DNA of 64,000 nucleotides from an uncultured Aquimarina sp. (GCA_947498785.1 CANMLS010000006.1:1-64000), one strand, 5' to 3'. Shown: positions 36,344 through 48,000, counted from the first letter of the stretch. The notes: generated by a model from the letters alone, not told the origin. Numbers and translations are program-made.

Positions 36344-37327
36344 TTAAACCAGGTAAAAGAATGTAAATACAAATACCCAAACCAAATCTACGAAGTGCCA
36401 GTATAAACCAACTTTTTCTACCATTTCATAATTCTTTCTTCTTTCATATGTTCCAAGAATTACATTGATAAAAATGATAATATTAATGATTACACCAGAA
36501 AATACGTGAAACCCGTGAAATCCTGTAATAAAGAAAAAGAAGTTTGCAAATAGCGGGGTACCGTATTCATTATGAACCAAATTTGCTCCTTCAACGATCC
36601 CAATAGCATCACTATTAAGCCTCTTTATAGATTCTTCTCTTGATAATATCGTTTTTTCGCCTTTTTCTGTAAGCAACTGTGTTCTGATCAAAACATCTTT
36701 TCGCTTTGCAAAACCAGTTTTTATTTCTTCGATTGTATAAGTTGGAAGCGTAGCTTCTTTTTCATACCAAATTCCATTTTTTCTTTCATGCTGTGTTCTA
36801 TCGTTGTGCGTATCGATAATTGCAATATCTTCCAGCTTTACTCTATGTCCTTCGGTATCTACAAATTGTAAAATTTGACCTCCTTTAGTTTCTACTGCAC
36901 CATACTCTCCTTTGATGAAGTTTTTCCACTCCCAAGCTTGTGACCCTACAAAAATTGCTCCACCAATAATAGTAAGAAACATATAAAAGATTACTTTTTT
37001 CTGTTTCATATGATGTCCAGCATCAACTGCTAACACCATAGTTACAGAAGAAAATATTAAGATAAAAGTCATTAAAGCCACATAATACATTGGCGCATCT
37101 ACACCATGCAAAAACGGAAAGTGATTAAACACTTCATCGGCTATTGGCCAAGAGTCAATAAATTTAAATCTCGAAAAACCGTATGCGGCAAGAAAACCCG
37201 AAAATGTTAGTGCATCTGAAACGATAAAAAACCACATCATCATCTTACCATAACTTACCTTGAGCGGCTCGTTACCACCTCCCCAAGTTTGATCTTCTGT
37301 ACCTGTTTTAGTAACAGCTGTTTCCAT
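36344..37327 (-). CDS. Cytochrome c oxidase subunit III (long form)
   Basis: A 327-residue COX3-family protein. N-terminal helices (KMMMWFFIVSDALTFSGFLA) and C-terminal helices (ITGFHGFHVFSGVIINIII, GLYWHFVDLVWVFVFTFFY) match the family. Between them, at about 133-255, is a soluble insertion of roughly 120 residues (GQILQFVDTEGHRVKLED and on to LVHNEYG) that the 193-residue homologue lacks. The insertion is common in flavobacterial long COX3 proteins. It forms one transcript with COX4. Confidence 0.93.
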   Translation of the reverse strand: METAVTKTGTEDQTWGGGNEPLKVSYGKMMMWFFIVSDALTFSGFLAAYGFSRFKFIDSWPIADEVFNHFPFLHGVDAPMYYVALMTFILIFSSVTMVLAVDAGHHMKQKKVIFYMFLTIIGGAIFVGSQAWEWKNFIKGEYGAVETKGGQILQFVDTEGHRVKLEDIAIIDTHNDRTQHERKNGIWYEKEATLPTYTIEEIKTGFAKRKDVLIRTQLLTEKGEKTILSREESIKRLNSDAIGIVEGANLVHNEYGTPLFANFFFFITGFHGFHVFSGVIINIIIFINVILGTYERRKNYEMVEKVGLYWHFVDLVWVFVFTFFYLV

Positions 37328-37357
37328 ATAAAGAATTTGGTATTGTTAAATTTCCCA

Positions 37358-37365
37358 CAAAAATA
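37358..37365 (-). promoter_or_regulatory. Possible -7 element before the long COX3 gene
   Basis: TATTTTTG on the minus strand matches TAnnTTTG, about 30 bases before the ATG. The nearest minus-strand TTG (37390-37392) is 24 bases away, one more than the usual upper limit. Confidence 0.35.
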
Positions 37366-37466
37366 ATCAATTTTATCATTTCACCTGCTCAAATTTATTT
37401 TTTAATTGCAACAGAAGTCAATCTTCAAATCAATATCTTTTTTGACCTCTAATCAACAATTATGAC

Positions 37467-38048
37467 TTATTTGACGAAATACAAAAACAAAAAGAGATAA
37501 ACCCACAGAAAATCAACAAAATGCCAGTACATGGCACCAAGTTCCAGCCCTAATGTTTGACCTGTTTTATATTTTTGTTTAAAATGATTATAAATTACAA
37601 CTAAAAGCACGAGAATACCACCAACGATATGCGCCAAGTGTGTCACAATGATGATAAACATAAATGTACTTATAATATTTGATGTTGGTCCCGTAAAATG
37701 GTATCCCTGACTAACTATATCTTCAAAACCCGCAAACTGTAAAACAATAAATATAATTCCTAAAGCAAGAGTAGACAGCAACAAAAGTGTCGCAAGGCTT
37801 CTATTGTTATTTTCAATTGCTTTTTTGACTAGAAAAAATGTAAAACTACTCGCTATAATTACAAATATACTATACACAAAAGGTTGAGGGAATTCTAAAT
37901 CTATAGACCAATCTTTTCTGGCCTTACTCACCACATATGCACTAGTAAGCCCTGCAAACACCATCGCCATACTAACCATAGCAAACCACATCATGGTTTT
38001 TTTAGATCGATTTACTTTTTCTTGTGTTGTTCCTTGTGTTAAATCCAT
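37467..38048 (-). CDS. Cytochrome c oxidase subunit III (short form)
   Basis: A 193-residue heme-copper oxidase subunit III with five membrane helices. Motifs seen are KTMMWFAMVSMAMVFAGL, the HLAHIVGGILVLLVV segment and the closing ELGAMYWHFVDFLWVYLFLF. It lacks the large insertion of the neighbouring COX3. Its start overlaps the end of the heme O synthase gene by 10 bases, so the two are translationally coupled. Whether both COX3 proteins sit in the same oxidase cannot be told. Confidence 0.93.
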   Translation of the reverse strand: MDLTQGTTQEKVNRSKKTMMWFAMVSMAMVFAGLTSAYVVSKARKDWSIDLEFPQPFVYSIFVIIASSFTFFLVKKAIENNNRSLATLLLLSTLALGIIFIVLQFAGFEDIVSQGYHFTGPTSNIISTFMFIIIVTHLAHIVGGILVLLVVIYNHFKQKYKTGQTLGLELGAMYWHFVDFLWVYLFLFLYFVK

Positions 38049-39004
38049 ATTCGAATAAATTTATCCGCTACATAAATAATTTGTAATAAAGTAATATACA
38101 AGACACTCATAAGCATGAGTTTTTTTGCCGTTTTTGCATCTTTATTTTTATATAAACGGATCGCAGATCTCAACAAAACAAGACCTAAAATCAAAACTAT
38201 TAATCCTGAAACTGGAGAAAGATACAATCTACCAGTAACTCCAAAAACAGGTATTAAAGAAGCTGTTATTGTCCAAACTGTATACACAATAACTTGTACC
38301 GCAGTCCCTTTGTCTCTTTTACCCGTTGGAAGCATAAAAAAACCTCCTTTTTTATAATCATCATACAAAAACCAGCCTATTGCCCAAAAATGTGGAAACT
38401 GCCAAAAAAACTGAACCATAAACAGTGTTCCTGGTTCTATTCCAAAATCATTTGTCGCCGCTACCCATCCTAACATAAAAGGAATTGCACCAGGAATCGC
38501 CCCCACAAAAACAGACAAAGGGGTTTTGGTTTTTAAGGGAGTATATAAACTCACATAAATAAATATTGAAATTGCTCCAAACATTGCCGTCTTTGGGTTA
38601 ATACTGTACAATACAGATATTCCTGCAATAGTAAAAAGTGCAGCAATAGTAAAAGCTGTATTAACAGACATTCTTCCCGAAGGTATCGGTCTATTTTTGG
38701 TACGATCCATTAATTTATCAAGATCTCTTTCAATAATCTGATTAAATGCATTGGATGCTCCAACCATAAAATAACCACCAATTGCCAGAAGTAAAAGAGT
38801 ACTCCAAGAAAGAGTTTCTACTCCCAATAAGTATCCTGAGACAGAAGAAAAAACAACACTCAATGCCAAACGCATCTTGGTAATTTCTTTAAAATCCTGA
38901 ACAACAGATAATTTAATTGTATTAATCTGGGTTACGCTCAAATTTTGCACGTTTTCTAAAATAGCTTTTTTTAAAAGTCGTGCAAAGATATGTCTTAAAA
39001 GCAT
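38039..39004 (-). CDS. ctaB: Protoheme IX farnesyltransferase (heme O synthase)
   Basis: A UbiA-family enzyme of about 321 residues that farnesylates heme B to heme O, the precursor of heme A for the oxidase encoded around it. It has some nine membrane helices and the prenyl-diphosphate motif in NQIIERDLDKLMDRTKNRP, plus the second aspartate loop DDYKKGGFFMLPTGKRD. I set the start at ATG 39004; a TTG three codons upstream is also in frame, and the first 30 residues are poorly conserved, so the start is uncertain. It is the first gene of the oxidase assembly run. Confidence 0.93.
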   Translation of the reverse strand: MLLRHIFARLLKKAILENVQNLSVTQINTIKLSVVQDFKEITKMRLALSVVFSSVSGYLLGVETLSWSTLLLLAIGGYFMVGASNAFNQIIERDLDKLMDRTKNRPIPSGRMSVNTAFTIAALFTIAGISVLYSINPKTAMFGAISIFIYVSLYTPLKTKTPLSVFVGAIPGAIPFMLGWVAATNDFGIEPGTLFMVQFFWQFPHFWAIGWFLYDDYKKGGFFMLPTGKRDKGTAVQVIVYTVWTITASLIPVFGVTGRLYLSPVSGLIVLILGLVLLRSAIRLYKNKDAKTAKKLMLMSVLYITLLQIIYVADKFIRIWI

Positions 39005-39404
39005 TCTAGACAACTTATAACTACTTATAATTCACCTTTTAACAACTGTTTTACTAGTATTAAAAGCGATAATAAAGACCTTTTGACAGAACATTTTGAT
39101 AATCACCTCAATAACCATTAACAATTCTCGCGCCTTACTTTTAATAATGTTCACAAAAATGTGCACAAACACAACAAAAAAAGGAATCATCATACTAATA
39201 GACCCATATAAAAAACATTAACTTGATCTGAGTAACAATACTGTGATTCTAAAATATAATTTAATTCTTATACGAAATGACCTTATAAACCATAATTGAT
39301 TTGCAAAACACATATCAAAAAGGTAGCAATTTTAATTTGCTACCTTTTGTTATTTTATGAATGACAACCTTTAAAACAATCTTATTTTTAAAAAGGTTTA
39401 TGTT
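39005..39404. other. Intergenic region between TonB and heme O synthase genes
   Basis: About 400 bases without a gene. The right end holds a strong hairpin (listed separately) that ends the TonB transcript. The rest, about 39,020-39,300, must contain the promoter of the ctaB-cox3 run, but I could not find a convincing TTG/TAnnTTTG pair. No small gene or RNA was recognised. Confidence 0.5.
39318..39348 (-). terminator. Terminator after the first TonB gene
   Basis: A perfect 12-base-pair stem (39318-39329, AAAAGGTAGCAA, with 39337-39348) around a 7-base loop. It lies 56 bases past the TonB stop; the minus-strand tail starts with T residues. Confidence 0.75.
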
Positions 39405-40148
39405 TTACTCCTGTATTCTAAACGTAATTGGTAATTGGTATTTTACAATTACTGGTGTACCTCTTTGTTTACCTGGAGTCATTTGCGGAAACAATTCGAT
39501 TACTCTTTGCGCTTCTTCTTCTAATTTTGAATGCGGAGCACGAACTCTTATGTTTTGAATAGTTCCATCGGTCGAAACTTCGAACACAGTATAAATTCGC
39601 TGAATTCCTGTCAAACCATATCGCTCTCCGAGTCCTGTATTAAATTTTTTAGAAACAATCCTTCTAATTTCTTTAGAAAAACATGCTGCTTTTTCTCCAT
39701 TTGTTTCTAAAGTTTCACAGCCTGGAAAAATTGGTACAGACTCTACTTTTTTAAAATCAAAATGGATAACCTCTCCATCTGATTCTGTATCGCCTATAGA
39801 TTCAACGCTTGGAGCTGGAGAACTACTCGTTGATTTTTCATTTACAAACTCCTTTTCAAACTCTTTTAATTCTGCATCGTCATCTTTTTCAATAAACTCA
39901 GTAGGACTTATCACAGGTTCTGTTTTTTTAACCGCAAGTTCTTTCTTTGCTACTTTTTCAATCTCTACCTCTCCGATCGTAAAAACAGAATCATCATAAT
40001 TATCGACAATTGGAGGTTCTACAGTAATCACAGGTACTGCAGTATACACCTCAAACATTAAATAGGTAAATAATAGACTTGCTATAAGTCCAATCTGGAA
40101 ATTCACCAATGTACTTTTTCGTACATTAGCTTCGTGCTTGTTACTCAT
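39405..40148 (-). CDS. TonB-family energy transducer without a proline stretch
   Basis: A 247-residue protein with an N-terminal membrane helix (about 14-36, TLVNFQIGLIASLLFTYLMF), an acidic linker and a TonB C-terminal domain: VPIFPGCETL, a family Cys pair (GCE and AACFSKE), GIQRIYTVFEVSTDGTIQN and MTPGKQRGTPVIVKYQLP. It would pass proton-motive energy from ExbB/ExbD to outer-membrane receptors. Unlike the next gene it has no poly-proline run in the linker. The two homologues are 117 bases apart, with a terminator between them. Confidence 0.92.
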   Translation of the reverse strand: MSNKHEANVRKSTLVNFQIGLIASLLFTYLMFEVYTAVPVITVEPPIVDNYDDSVFTIGEVEIEKVAKKELAVKKTEPVISPTEFIEKDDDAELKEFEKEFVNEKSTSSSPAPSVESIGDTESDGEVIHFDFKKVESVPIFPGCETLETNGEKAACFSKEIRRIVSKKFNTGLGERYGLTGIQRIYTVFEVSTDGTIQNIRVRAPHSKLEEEAQRVIELFPQMTPGKQRGTPVIVKYQLPITFRIQE

Positions 40149-40201
40149 AATATTTAGTTTTAACGTTACAATTAATCTAAATCAACAAGCATACCAAAAA
40201 A

Positions 40202-40233
40202 AGAATCCCGTTACACTATCGTAACGGGATTCT
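40202..40233 (-). terminator. Strong terminator after the second TonB gene
   Basis: A perfect 13-base-pair stem (40202-40214, AGAATCCCGTTAC, with 40221-40233) and a 6-base loop; on the minus strand it is followed by a run of T (complement of 40196-40202). It lies 32 bases past the TonB stop and separates the two tonB genes. Confidence 0.88.
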
Positions 40234-40265
40234 AATATATAAAGAATATATTTTCTTCTTAGTCT

Positions 40266-40991
40266 TTAGTCTTGCACCTGAAAAACTATAGGTAAAGAAT
40301 ACAGTACACCTACTGCTTTTCCTCTTTGTTTTCCTGGAGTCATTTTAGGCAGTAATTTAATCACTCTATTTGCCTCTTTTTCTAATCTCGGGTGTGGCCC
40401 TCTTGCCTGAACACCTACAATTTTACCAGATCTATCAATCTTAAATCGTACATAAATCCTGTTTACACCAGATAATCCTAATTCACTACCAAGTTCAGTA
40501 TTAAACTTACGGTTAACAAACTTCTTAACCTTATCACTCATACACTTCTTTTTTGCAGAATTATTACCAGCATTTTCACAACCAGGGAAAACTGGTACAT
40601 TTTCGATAACTGCAAAAGGCACATCTCCTATTTCTTCCTCTTCTTCTACATCTTCCACTTCTTCTACTTCTACAATCTCTTCTTCTTGATTAGTTTCGGT
40701 AGACTCAATGATAGTCTCCTCTACTTCTTCCTCATCTTCTACTACATCAATAATTTCTGGAGCAGGTGGCGGTGGTGGTGGCGGTGGTGGTGTGTTCAAA
40801 TTTTGAGTAATTGGAACATCTTCTTCTTCCAATTCATCAAGATTAACTTGACCTATGTCTATATTACTTCTATCATAAGTCTTCCATTCGATTCCTTGCC
40901 ATGTTATAAAAAGAACTAAAATAAGTCCCAATTGAAGGAATAAAGTACTTTTTCTAGTTAAATCTGCTTTAGGATTTTTCTTTGGTTCCAT
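40266..40991 (-). CDS. TonB-family energy transducer with a proline stretch
   Basis: A 241-residue TonB-like protein: cytoplasmic tail, one membrane helix (about 15-33, STLFLQLGLILVLFITW), a linker with nine prolines in a row (after NLNT) and a long Glu/Val-rich acidic stretch, then the C-terminal domain (VPVFPGCENA, CMSDKVKKFVNRKFN, VNRIYVRFKIDRSGKI, MTPGKQRGKAVGVLYSLP). The proline stretch spans the periplasm in classic TonB. It is similar to the neighbouring TonB gene, so the two are a duplicated pair. Confidence 0.93.
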   Translation of the reverse strand: MEPKKNPKADLTRKSTLFLQLGLILVLFITWQGIEWKTYDRSNIDIGQVNLDELEEEDVPITQNLNTPPPPPPPPPAPEIIDVVEDEEEVEETIIESTETNQEEEIVEVEEVEDVEEEEEIGDVPFAVIENVPVFPGCENAGNNSAKKKCMSDKVKKFVNRKFNTELGSELGLSGVNRIYVRFKIDRSGKIVGVQARGPHPRLEKEANRVIKLLPKMTPGKQRGKAVGVLYSLPIVFQVQD

Positions 40992-41133
40992 ATTATATAA
41001 TCGTTATAGGATTGCTAAAATAGCTAATTTCTTTTGTAATTTCCAACTAAAGATAAAAATGTAAAACAAAAAATGAGTTTTTTAACTTTTACCTAATCTA
41101 TATTTGAGTCAACAAAGACGCTTATCTATCTGA

Positions 41134-41547
41134 TTAACGGCTTATTTGCTTAAGTTCAATTAATTTATTTTTAAACACACTAAAAATAAATACAACAAAA
41201 ATTGTACCACTTGTGTTTGCTATCACATCATACCACTCAGAACTACGATAATTTGTGAGTAATGCTTGTAGCACTTCCATAAGCATACCGAATAGAACAC
41301 AGAATACAGATGCTATAATAAGGCTTTTTTTGAAGCTTTTATTTAGTTTTTCAGAAAAAAAGAAAAAGGAAAACCATACTGAAGTTAAAACAAAATATGC
41401 AATAAAATGAGCTATTTTATCACTTCCTTCTACCTTTATATCAACTGGAACAACTATTCTTGACAGAGAAGCCCAAGCCAGCGCACTAGTGATAACAGTA
41501 ACTAGCACAAAAAGGAATTTATGTCCCAATAACCTCCTTATACCCAT
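41134..41547 (-). CDS. VanZ-like membrane protein
   Basis: A 137-residue protein with about four membrane helices and the VanZ pattern: SDKIAHFIAYFVLTSVWF, where Lys/His sit before helix 2, the loop GMLMEVLQALLTNYRSSEWYDVIANTSGTI, which carries the conserved Glu-Gln and Asp-Asn residues. The biochemical function of the VanZ family is not settled. The start at 41547 overlaps the gcvH 3' end by 29 bases, which suggests translational coupling, although a later start is possible. Confidence 0.85.
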   Translation of the reverse strand: MGIRRLLGHKFLFVLVTVITSALAWASLSRIVVPVDIKVEGSDKIAHFIAYFVLTSVWFSFFFFSEKLNKSFKKSLIIASVFCVLFGMLMEVLQALLTNYRSSEWYDVIANTSGTIFVVFIFSVFKNKLIELKQISR

Positions 41548-41899
41548 CGGCAGACATTAAATCATCAATTTGTGATGCATCAGATATTTTAATCTTTATC
41601 ATCCAACCTTCACCATAAGGATCATTATTTACTAATTCTGGATCACTTTCTAGAACTTCATTGAATTCGGTGATCTCACCCGTAAGTGGTAAAAACAAAT
41701 CCGACACTGTCTTTACTGCTTCTACTGTACCAAAAATCTCTTCTCGTTCTAATTTTTCATCAACTGTCTCCACTTCTACATAAACGATGTCACCTAGTTC
41801 ACTTTGAGCAAAATCAGTAATGCCAACGGTTGCAATATCACCATCAATTTTGATCCATTCGTGATCTTTTGTATATTTTAAATCTGAAGGAATATTCAT
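41519..41899 (-). CDS. gcvH: Glycine cleavage system H protein
   Basis: A 126-residue lipoyl carrier protein of standard length. It shuttles the aminomethyl group between the P, T and L proteins of the glycine cleavage complex in the cytoplasm. The start LKYTKDHEWIKIDGD, the turn VGITDFAQSELGDIVYVE and the lipoyl-lysine site GTVEAVKTVSDL (Lys63) are all present. The P, T and L genes are not in this window. It precedes the VanZ-like gene, as in many flavobacteria. Confidence 0.97.
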   Translation of the reverse strand: MNIPSDLKYTKDHEWIKIDGDIATVGITDFAQSELGDIVYVEVETVDEKLEREEIFGTVEAVKTVSDLFLPLTGEITEFNEVLESDPELVNNDPYGEGWMIKIKISDASQIDDLMSADGYKEVIGT

Positions 41900-42038
41900 T
41901 CGAAAAATATTTATGAGTTGTTAATATTATATATGGTGACGAAAATAAATCTATTTTATTAGATTTTGAGATAACCCAACAAAAAATTATTAAAAAACAA
42001 TTGTTAATCTGTTATATCATCATTTATTTACATTAATC

Positions 42039-45000
42039 TTAGTTCCCAAAATTATATCGCAATGTAAATCCTCCTCGAATTGTTGTCTGTGGGAATGCTG
42101 TGGAAATAGAATATTGAGAAAAAGTATGATCATAAAAGAATAATGCCGTTAGATTTTTACTCAACGAATAATCTGCAGTAAGCTTAACTCCATAAATATC
42201 TTGCCCAGCAGTTACCTGAGTATTATCAAGGTCTAGATATCTAATTAAGGTTTCATTTTGACGTAGAGACAAATCTGCTCGTAGATTAAGGTCGCTTTTT
42301 ACGATCTGTTTTCGTCCTGCAATTCTGGTTGCAAAAGTAAGATCAGCAAATCTATATCCCAGACCAACTATATATTCATTACCCTGAATCTCTGTTAACA
42401 GATTATTATCAAAACTTAACGATAATGCTCTATCTTTCTTCCATTCTACAAGAATTTTAACTGAGTTTTTCATTTCCAAATCTAATCGCATAAGAGGACT
42501 AAATTGCTCTGTTAAATTAACATTAGAATACAACTCTGGATTTCTATAATTACCCCCATCATCAAACTCGCTATTATTAAATTCTAAATTGCTTTGAAAC
42601 TGATTAATCGTATAATTAGCCCTATATCCATGAGCTACAGAAAATCGTTTAAAGCGTTTCTTAAACCATTTCAAATTCATTAAGCCCGTATATTTTACAT
42701 CCCAATTAGGTAATGGCACATCTCTAAAAGCTCCTTTTTGAACTTTATCTGCACTTGTTCCCGAATAAGCAGATAAAAATGCAGGTAACAACACAGCTTG
42801 ATTTGTTCTCCCATAACCTATCGGAAAACCTTCTTCATCAGTATTATTTGGATTATCTCCGCGATCTAATGCGAGACGCCTTGCCACAATCAATCTATTT
42901 CTTCTAAAATCATCAAACACATCAGAATTAGTCTCATCACTTTTCTTAAAAGCAGTTTTTATAAGCAATGTCGAAATTGAATAATTACCAAAAGTATTAG
43001 GAGTAAGTGACGAGTATGGATTATTATTATCTATATTACCGTCGGTATCCAGATTTACTCTATAATTCTCTGTATAGGTTTCTGAATAATTTCTATTAGC
43101 GCTAATATCAATCTTAAGATCTTTTAGAAGCCCAACAGAAGCCTGAATATTAAGTTGTCTTCCTTCAACTTCCTGATACTGTTGATTAAAATCATCATAC
43201 AAGGTTAACCAACCATTACGAGCTGCCAAATCACGAATTTCTGACTGACTACCAAAAGTAAATCCTACGGTAGGTTTTAGTGTTCCTACAAAACCTGGTT
43301 CTCTGGTATATCCAGGAAGAAAAATACCATTATCTTGTTGATAATTTACATTTATCTTTTTTACAGCGGTAACCAATCCAACAAGAGTATTATATGCCTT
43401 TGCACCTGTACTTAATTTACTTTTACCCTTTTTCTGACCTTTTTTGGATTGAGTTTTACTCTCGGCTGCTACTGCTTTATTATCCTTAACTCCTTTTTTA
43501 CTTTTAGCGTCTTTCTTTTTCTTTGCACTTTTTCTTCCAGCCTTTCTTTTTCTTAATCCTACATATTTATACAATGTGTTCATATCCAATGATCCGTTTA
43601 CGGTATGAACATTTGCATTCTGTACAGTATTACCTAAGTCAGGTATACCTTCTAAAGTTTTCAAAGCTTCACTACCTTTTACCCATTGAAAATCTGCATT
43701 ATACGAATAGGTAGATCGAATAAACTTAAGTGCAGGTATTTTTTTAAAGGGAAGCTCATAATTTACCTGTAATTGTTGACTATGTGTATTAGGATCTCCT
43801 ATTTCAAAAAAACCACTCCAGATATCAATGGTATTATCAACGTTATTATTCTCATCAATAAAGTTTTTAACAATACGATTATTTGCCGATGTAAAGTTAA
43901 AGTTTAATGATTTAGTCAAATTATAGTTGACTCCATACTGCCAATCGAAGAGGAAATTACGCTGATACAATGTAGGCAGCCTTATATCATCTGGTCCTAA
44001 AGTAATATCTCTAAAAACTTGCTCATTGTATTGTCTTGTAATATTAGAACTTACAGAGATACTTGTAGGAAGTACATTAAAATTAAAGTCTTTAAGCAAA
44101 TCAAAATACTTGCTTTTTCCTAAAAACTTAATTTTTTTAAATGGTTCTATTTCTTTTGGCTGAAAACCAAAATCATACGTCCCTCCTAATCTTACATTTT
44201 GATCTAATGATTTTTCAATCTCAAAATCACGATGATCAGTTTGATTATAAGTCCCAGAAAATGTAAAATTCTCTACATCGTATGGCATAGGCTTACTATC
44301 GCCTGTTCTTTCTTTACGTAATCCAATAACATTAAAACTTTGTCTTTTTGTATAATCGGTTGATTGTCGTTCAACACGTTCCTTTTCGGCTGGATCATCA
44401 ATATTATCCAATCTGTCCTGAAGCTCTAAATCTAAAAATTCGGGATCAAACTGTGGTGTAATAAGTTCTTCTCCACGACTATAATTGAAAGGAATCTGAA
44501 GTCCCCATTTCTTTGGTAACAATTGACCAACATTAACATTAGTAGTCAAATCATATTGCCTAATATCTTCTCTGCTTCTTTCGTTAGGTCCTTGTTCAAC
44601 TCCTCCAAACCCTATAGTACTAATCCTTCCTGAGGCTGTAACATTAGCAAAATCTGCAACATTAGCATCCAAACTACCTACGGTAGCCCAACCTCCTCTA
44701 TTTTTAAGATCACTTAAACGCATCTCATTAAACCAAATCGTACCAGATTGACCACTACCGCTTTCATTTTTGACACCCACCATCATTACTCTTATATCTC
44801 CAAAATTAGGGTTTCCTTTTATCCCAAGTCTTAAATTACTGAGACTACTATTAGGTGAAGGATCTGTCTGTGGGTTCTCTCCATTAGCATCAAAATATAT
44901 TAATGTATTAGGGTTTAATGCTGCTTGCCCTATAACCGCCGATTTAATTTTTTGTAATAAGCTAAGATCAAGATTTAAGCGATTATTCTCTGGCCAAACA

Positions 45001-48000
45001 CTATTTTGATTAGAATCACCACTATCAGATACTTCTAGCGGTAATTCTATTTGGTAGAAATTAGTCGTAAAATCATTACCCATCCTAATAAAAGCTGTCA
45101 AGTCTCCATCATTAAGAGCTTGATTAGGAACGGCCTCGGCGTGTAAAAACAATTCAAGATTTTCATATTGACGCATATCAACATTAAAACTCTTGTACAC
45201 TCCCCTTGCATCCCCTGTTTGGAGAGAACTTACTGTTAGTGCGAGAGAACGCTCATCTTCTCTAATAATATTATTATTATTATTTAACTGCTCTCGTATT
45301 ACTCCTGGCGGAGTTACATAATTAGGGGTTTCCTCTTCACTAACAGATGTTACAATAACTTCACTATCACCAGTTATATTAAGACCGCTCGTGGGGTCAT
45401 TAGTTGTATTTCCTTCTACCACATACCTTCTATAATCACCTCTTACCAAATCCAGATTACCAAACCTTAACAATGTTGGTTGTGAAAAATCAGTAAGATA
45501 CATTCTCATAAATCGTATCGATCTAAAATCATTGATATTTATAGCCCTATCTGGATCATAAATCGGGATTTTAAATCGCACCCATCTGGTCGGCAACTGC
45601 TGACCAGATACATTAGCTATAATTTCTCTTTTATCAGTTATATATCCTGTACCTCCATCATTTCCAATATCCATCCCTCTAAAAATTGGGATTTCGTACT
45701 CAAAATAACTATTAATGGTATTCATAGTATTATCCCTATTTACATCTTCTGCAGTAGGGAATGTTGTATTTCCTCTATCATCATTAGACACATCTGTAGG
45801 TGAATTTCCTTGTGTACCATTATAATTACTATATCTATCCTGAATATTGCCCCCTCCTGCCTGAAGAAAATAGGTATAATTATCTCCAGAAGGATCATCC
45901 AAAGATGAAAAAGCTGCAAACTCTGGTTTTAGTTTCTCAGCAGCATCCCCCAATCCATCAAATCCTACATCCTGATCCGTTCTTGCCTGACCATCAGAAT
46001 CAAATGCGTAGATCAAAGATTGATTTACAGGTACTGTAGCATACTCTGTGCTGATTATATTTTCTGCCTGACCTGTTGTCGGCAATCCATTTTCATATTG
46101 CTTTCTTCCATCTTTTAATACATCTTCACTTATATTACCCAAATTAAAAACGATTGTTCCTCCAGGGTTATTAACGTCATCATGCTCAAAAGGATCCATC
46201 AACCAAAATTCGATAAACTCTACATTAGCCTGTTCAAAATTAGTAGAGGTTAACTGCCTTGTAATTCCTGCAAAATTATTTCTTGGATCTGGTGCTGGTA
46301 ATGCGCTTCCAGGTGCATATGCAGGGTTAAAGTTATATTGACCTCTTTCTCCTGGTTTATAGTTAAGATCTAATGTAAAAAGTGCTAATGTTTGTCCTTG
46401 TTGAATATCAGTATCGGGAAAAATTTCATTAAGAAAAACCCTTCTACTCGCATTAGTTGCCAAATCAGCTTCAGATATTCCACTTGGTCTACCATTACTA
46501 TAAAAAATTGGATCAATAGAGTACCAGTTTAACTTTGCTCTTTGATAACCAGACTGAACACCATCAACTACGACATCACTCGCTGAGTTACCAGGATCAC
46601 CAAAACCAATCGGCACACTAGATAGCTCCCAGGACAATGGTGAACTTATATCAATTCTGGTTTGCGCCCCTTCAAAATCATCAATATATGTAGTTACTTT
46701 ACCATCAAAATCTGCTCCTTTTGGAGCACCAGCGATCAAATAAGCTCCCTCTGCTCTAATAGAAACATTTGATGGTACATCAGTATCTATATTAGGTAAT
46801 TTATTCACCATTCTGGTTAAAAAAGGAACTTCTGTAGCATATGCTACGTTAAATCCTAATATGGTATTGTTTATAGGTTCAAAATCATAGTTAGACTTTT
46901 GGGTAATAGGTCTTTCGTTCAAATTCAAATAAGTACCACCTATAATAAAGTCATCACTAAATTTATGTTCGATATTTAGTCCTGTAAATCGCTTAGTTTG
47001 TTGTCCGAAAACAGCATTATTCTCTGTCGAAACTTGAATGGGAGTATTTGAAGCCAATAATGCTTCATCTAGAATAGTCACTCTTCCCAACTGATAGTTC
47101 ACGGTATAATCCACTCCTTCTTGTAGTGTTCTTCCTCCTGCTGTAACGGTAACAGATCCTTGGGGCACATTAAATGCTCCTAATGGGATTCCATCCTGAC
47201 CTGAAGATTTATATCTCCCCTTCAGTTGAAAATAATTCTTATCTGCCGATTTTTGTTCTGCTACAACCTTGGTTTCGGTATATAGATCACGAAATACATA
47301 TTGAGCTTGATTGGGGTTATAAGAACTTGGATTAGTATATACAGATCCTACAGGGCCATTATCTAGTTTATCAAAAAGATGCTCTCCAAATGGTTCTATG
47401 GTAGTAAATATAATACTTCCATTTTGTGAATCAATTGTAACTCCAGGTACATAATCAAAGAAACCATCTCCTCCTTGTACGGGGTCACTATTGGGATTAA
47501 GACGATCTAAATTAAAAACTTTAAGTAATGTGGTTTGTTCAACATCGTCTGGTAATGGAACCGACGACCCTTCTGCAGCTGTAATATAATTCACAGGAGA
47601 AGGATTTGAATATAAAATATTTAATCTAAAATCGTTTTGCTCTAACCTAAATGCTCCAGTACTATAAATATTCTTCATCATCAAATCCCATGTAGGTAAG
47701 GTTACATTAACAATTGGGCTTTTTAACATCCTAACAATCAAACTCTGACTTGAACCTATAGTTACATCTGTATTATTATTTCCAATATTATCCCCTACTG
47801 TTGCATCAACACCATCATTTGCAAATTCTCCTACCTGAAAAACTCGTCCTCCAACGGTATACTGAAATGCAACTCCCAAAACTTCATCATTATTCAATCT
47901 TTGGTTTAAAGAAATATATCCTAATTGTGTATTTAAGGTATACTCACTAGTATTTAGCTTTCTTGCATTTTCTAAAATCGCATAGTCAAATCCTTCATTA

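Noticed and set aside
41941-41966. Terminator of sprA (AAATCTA/TAGATTT hairpin)
   Set aside because: Only a 7-base, AT-only stem nearly 75 bases past the stop, with no T tail. Too weak to call.
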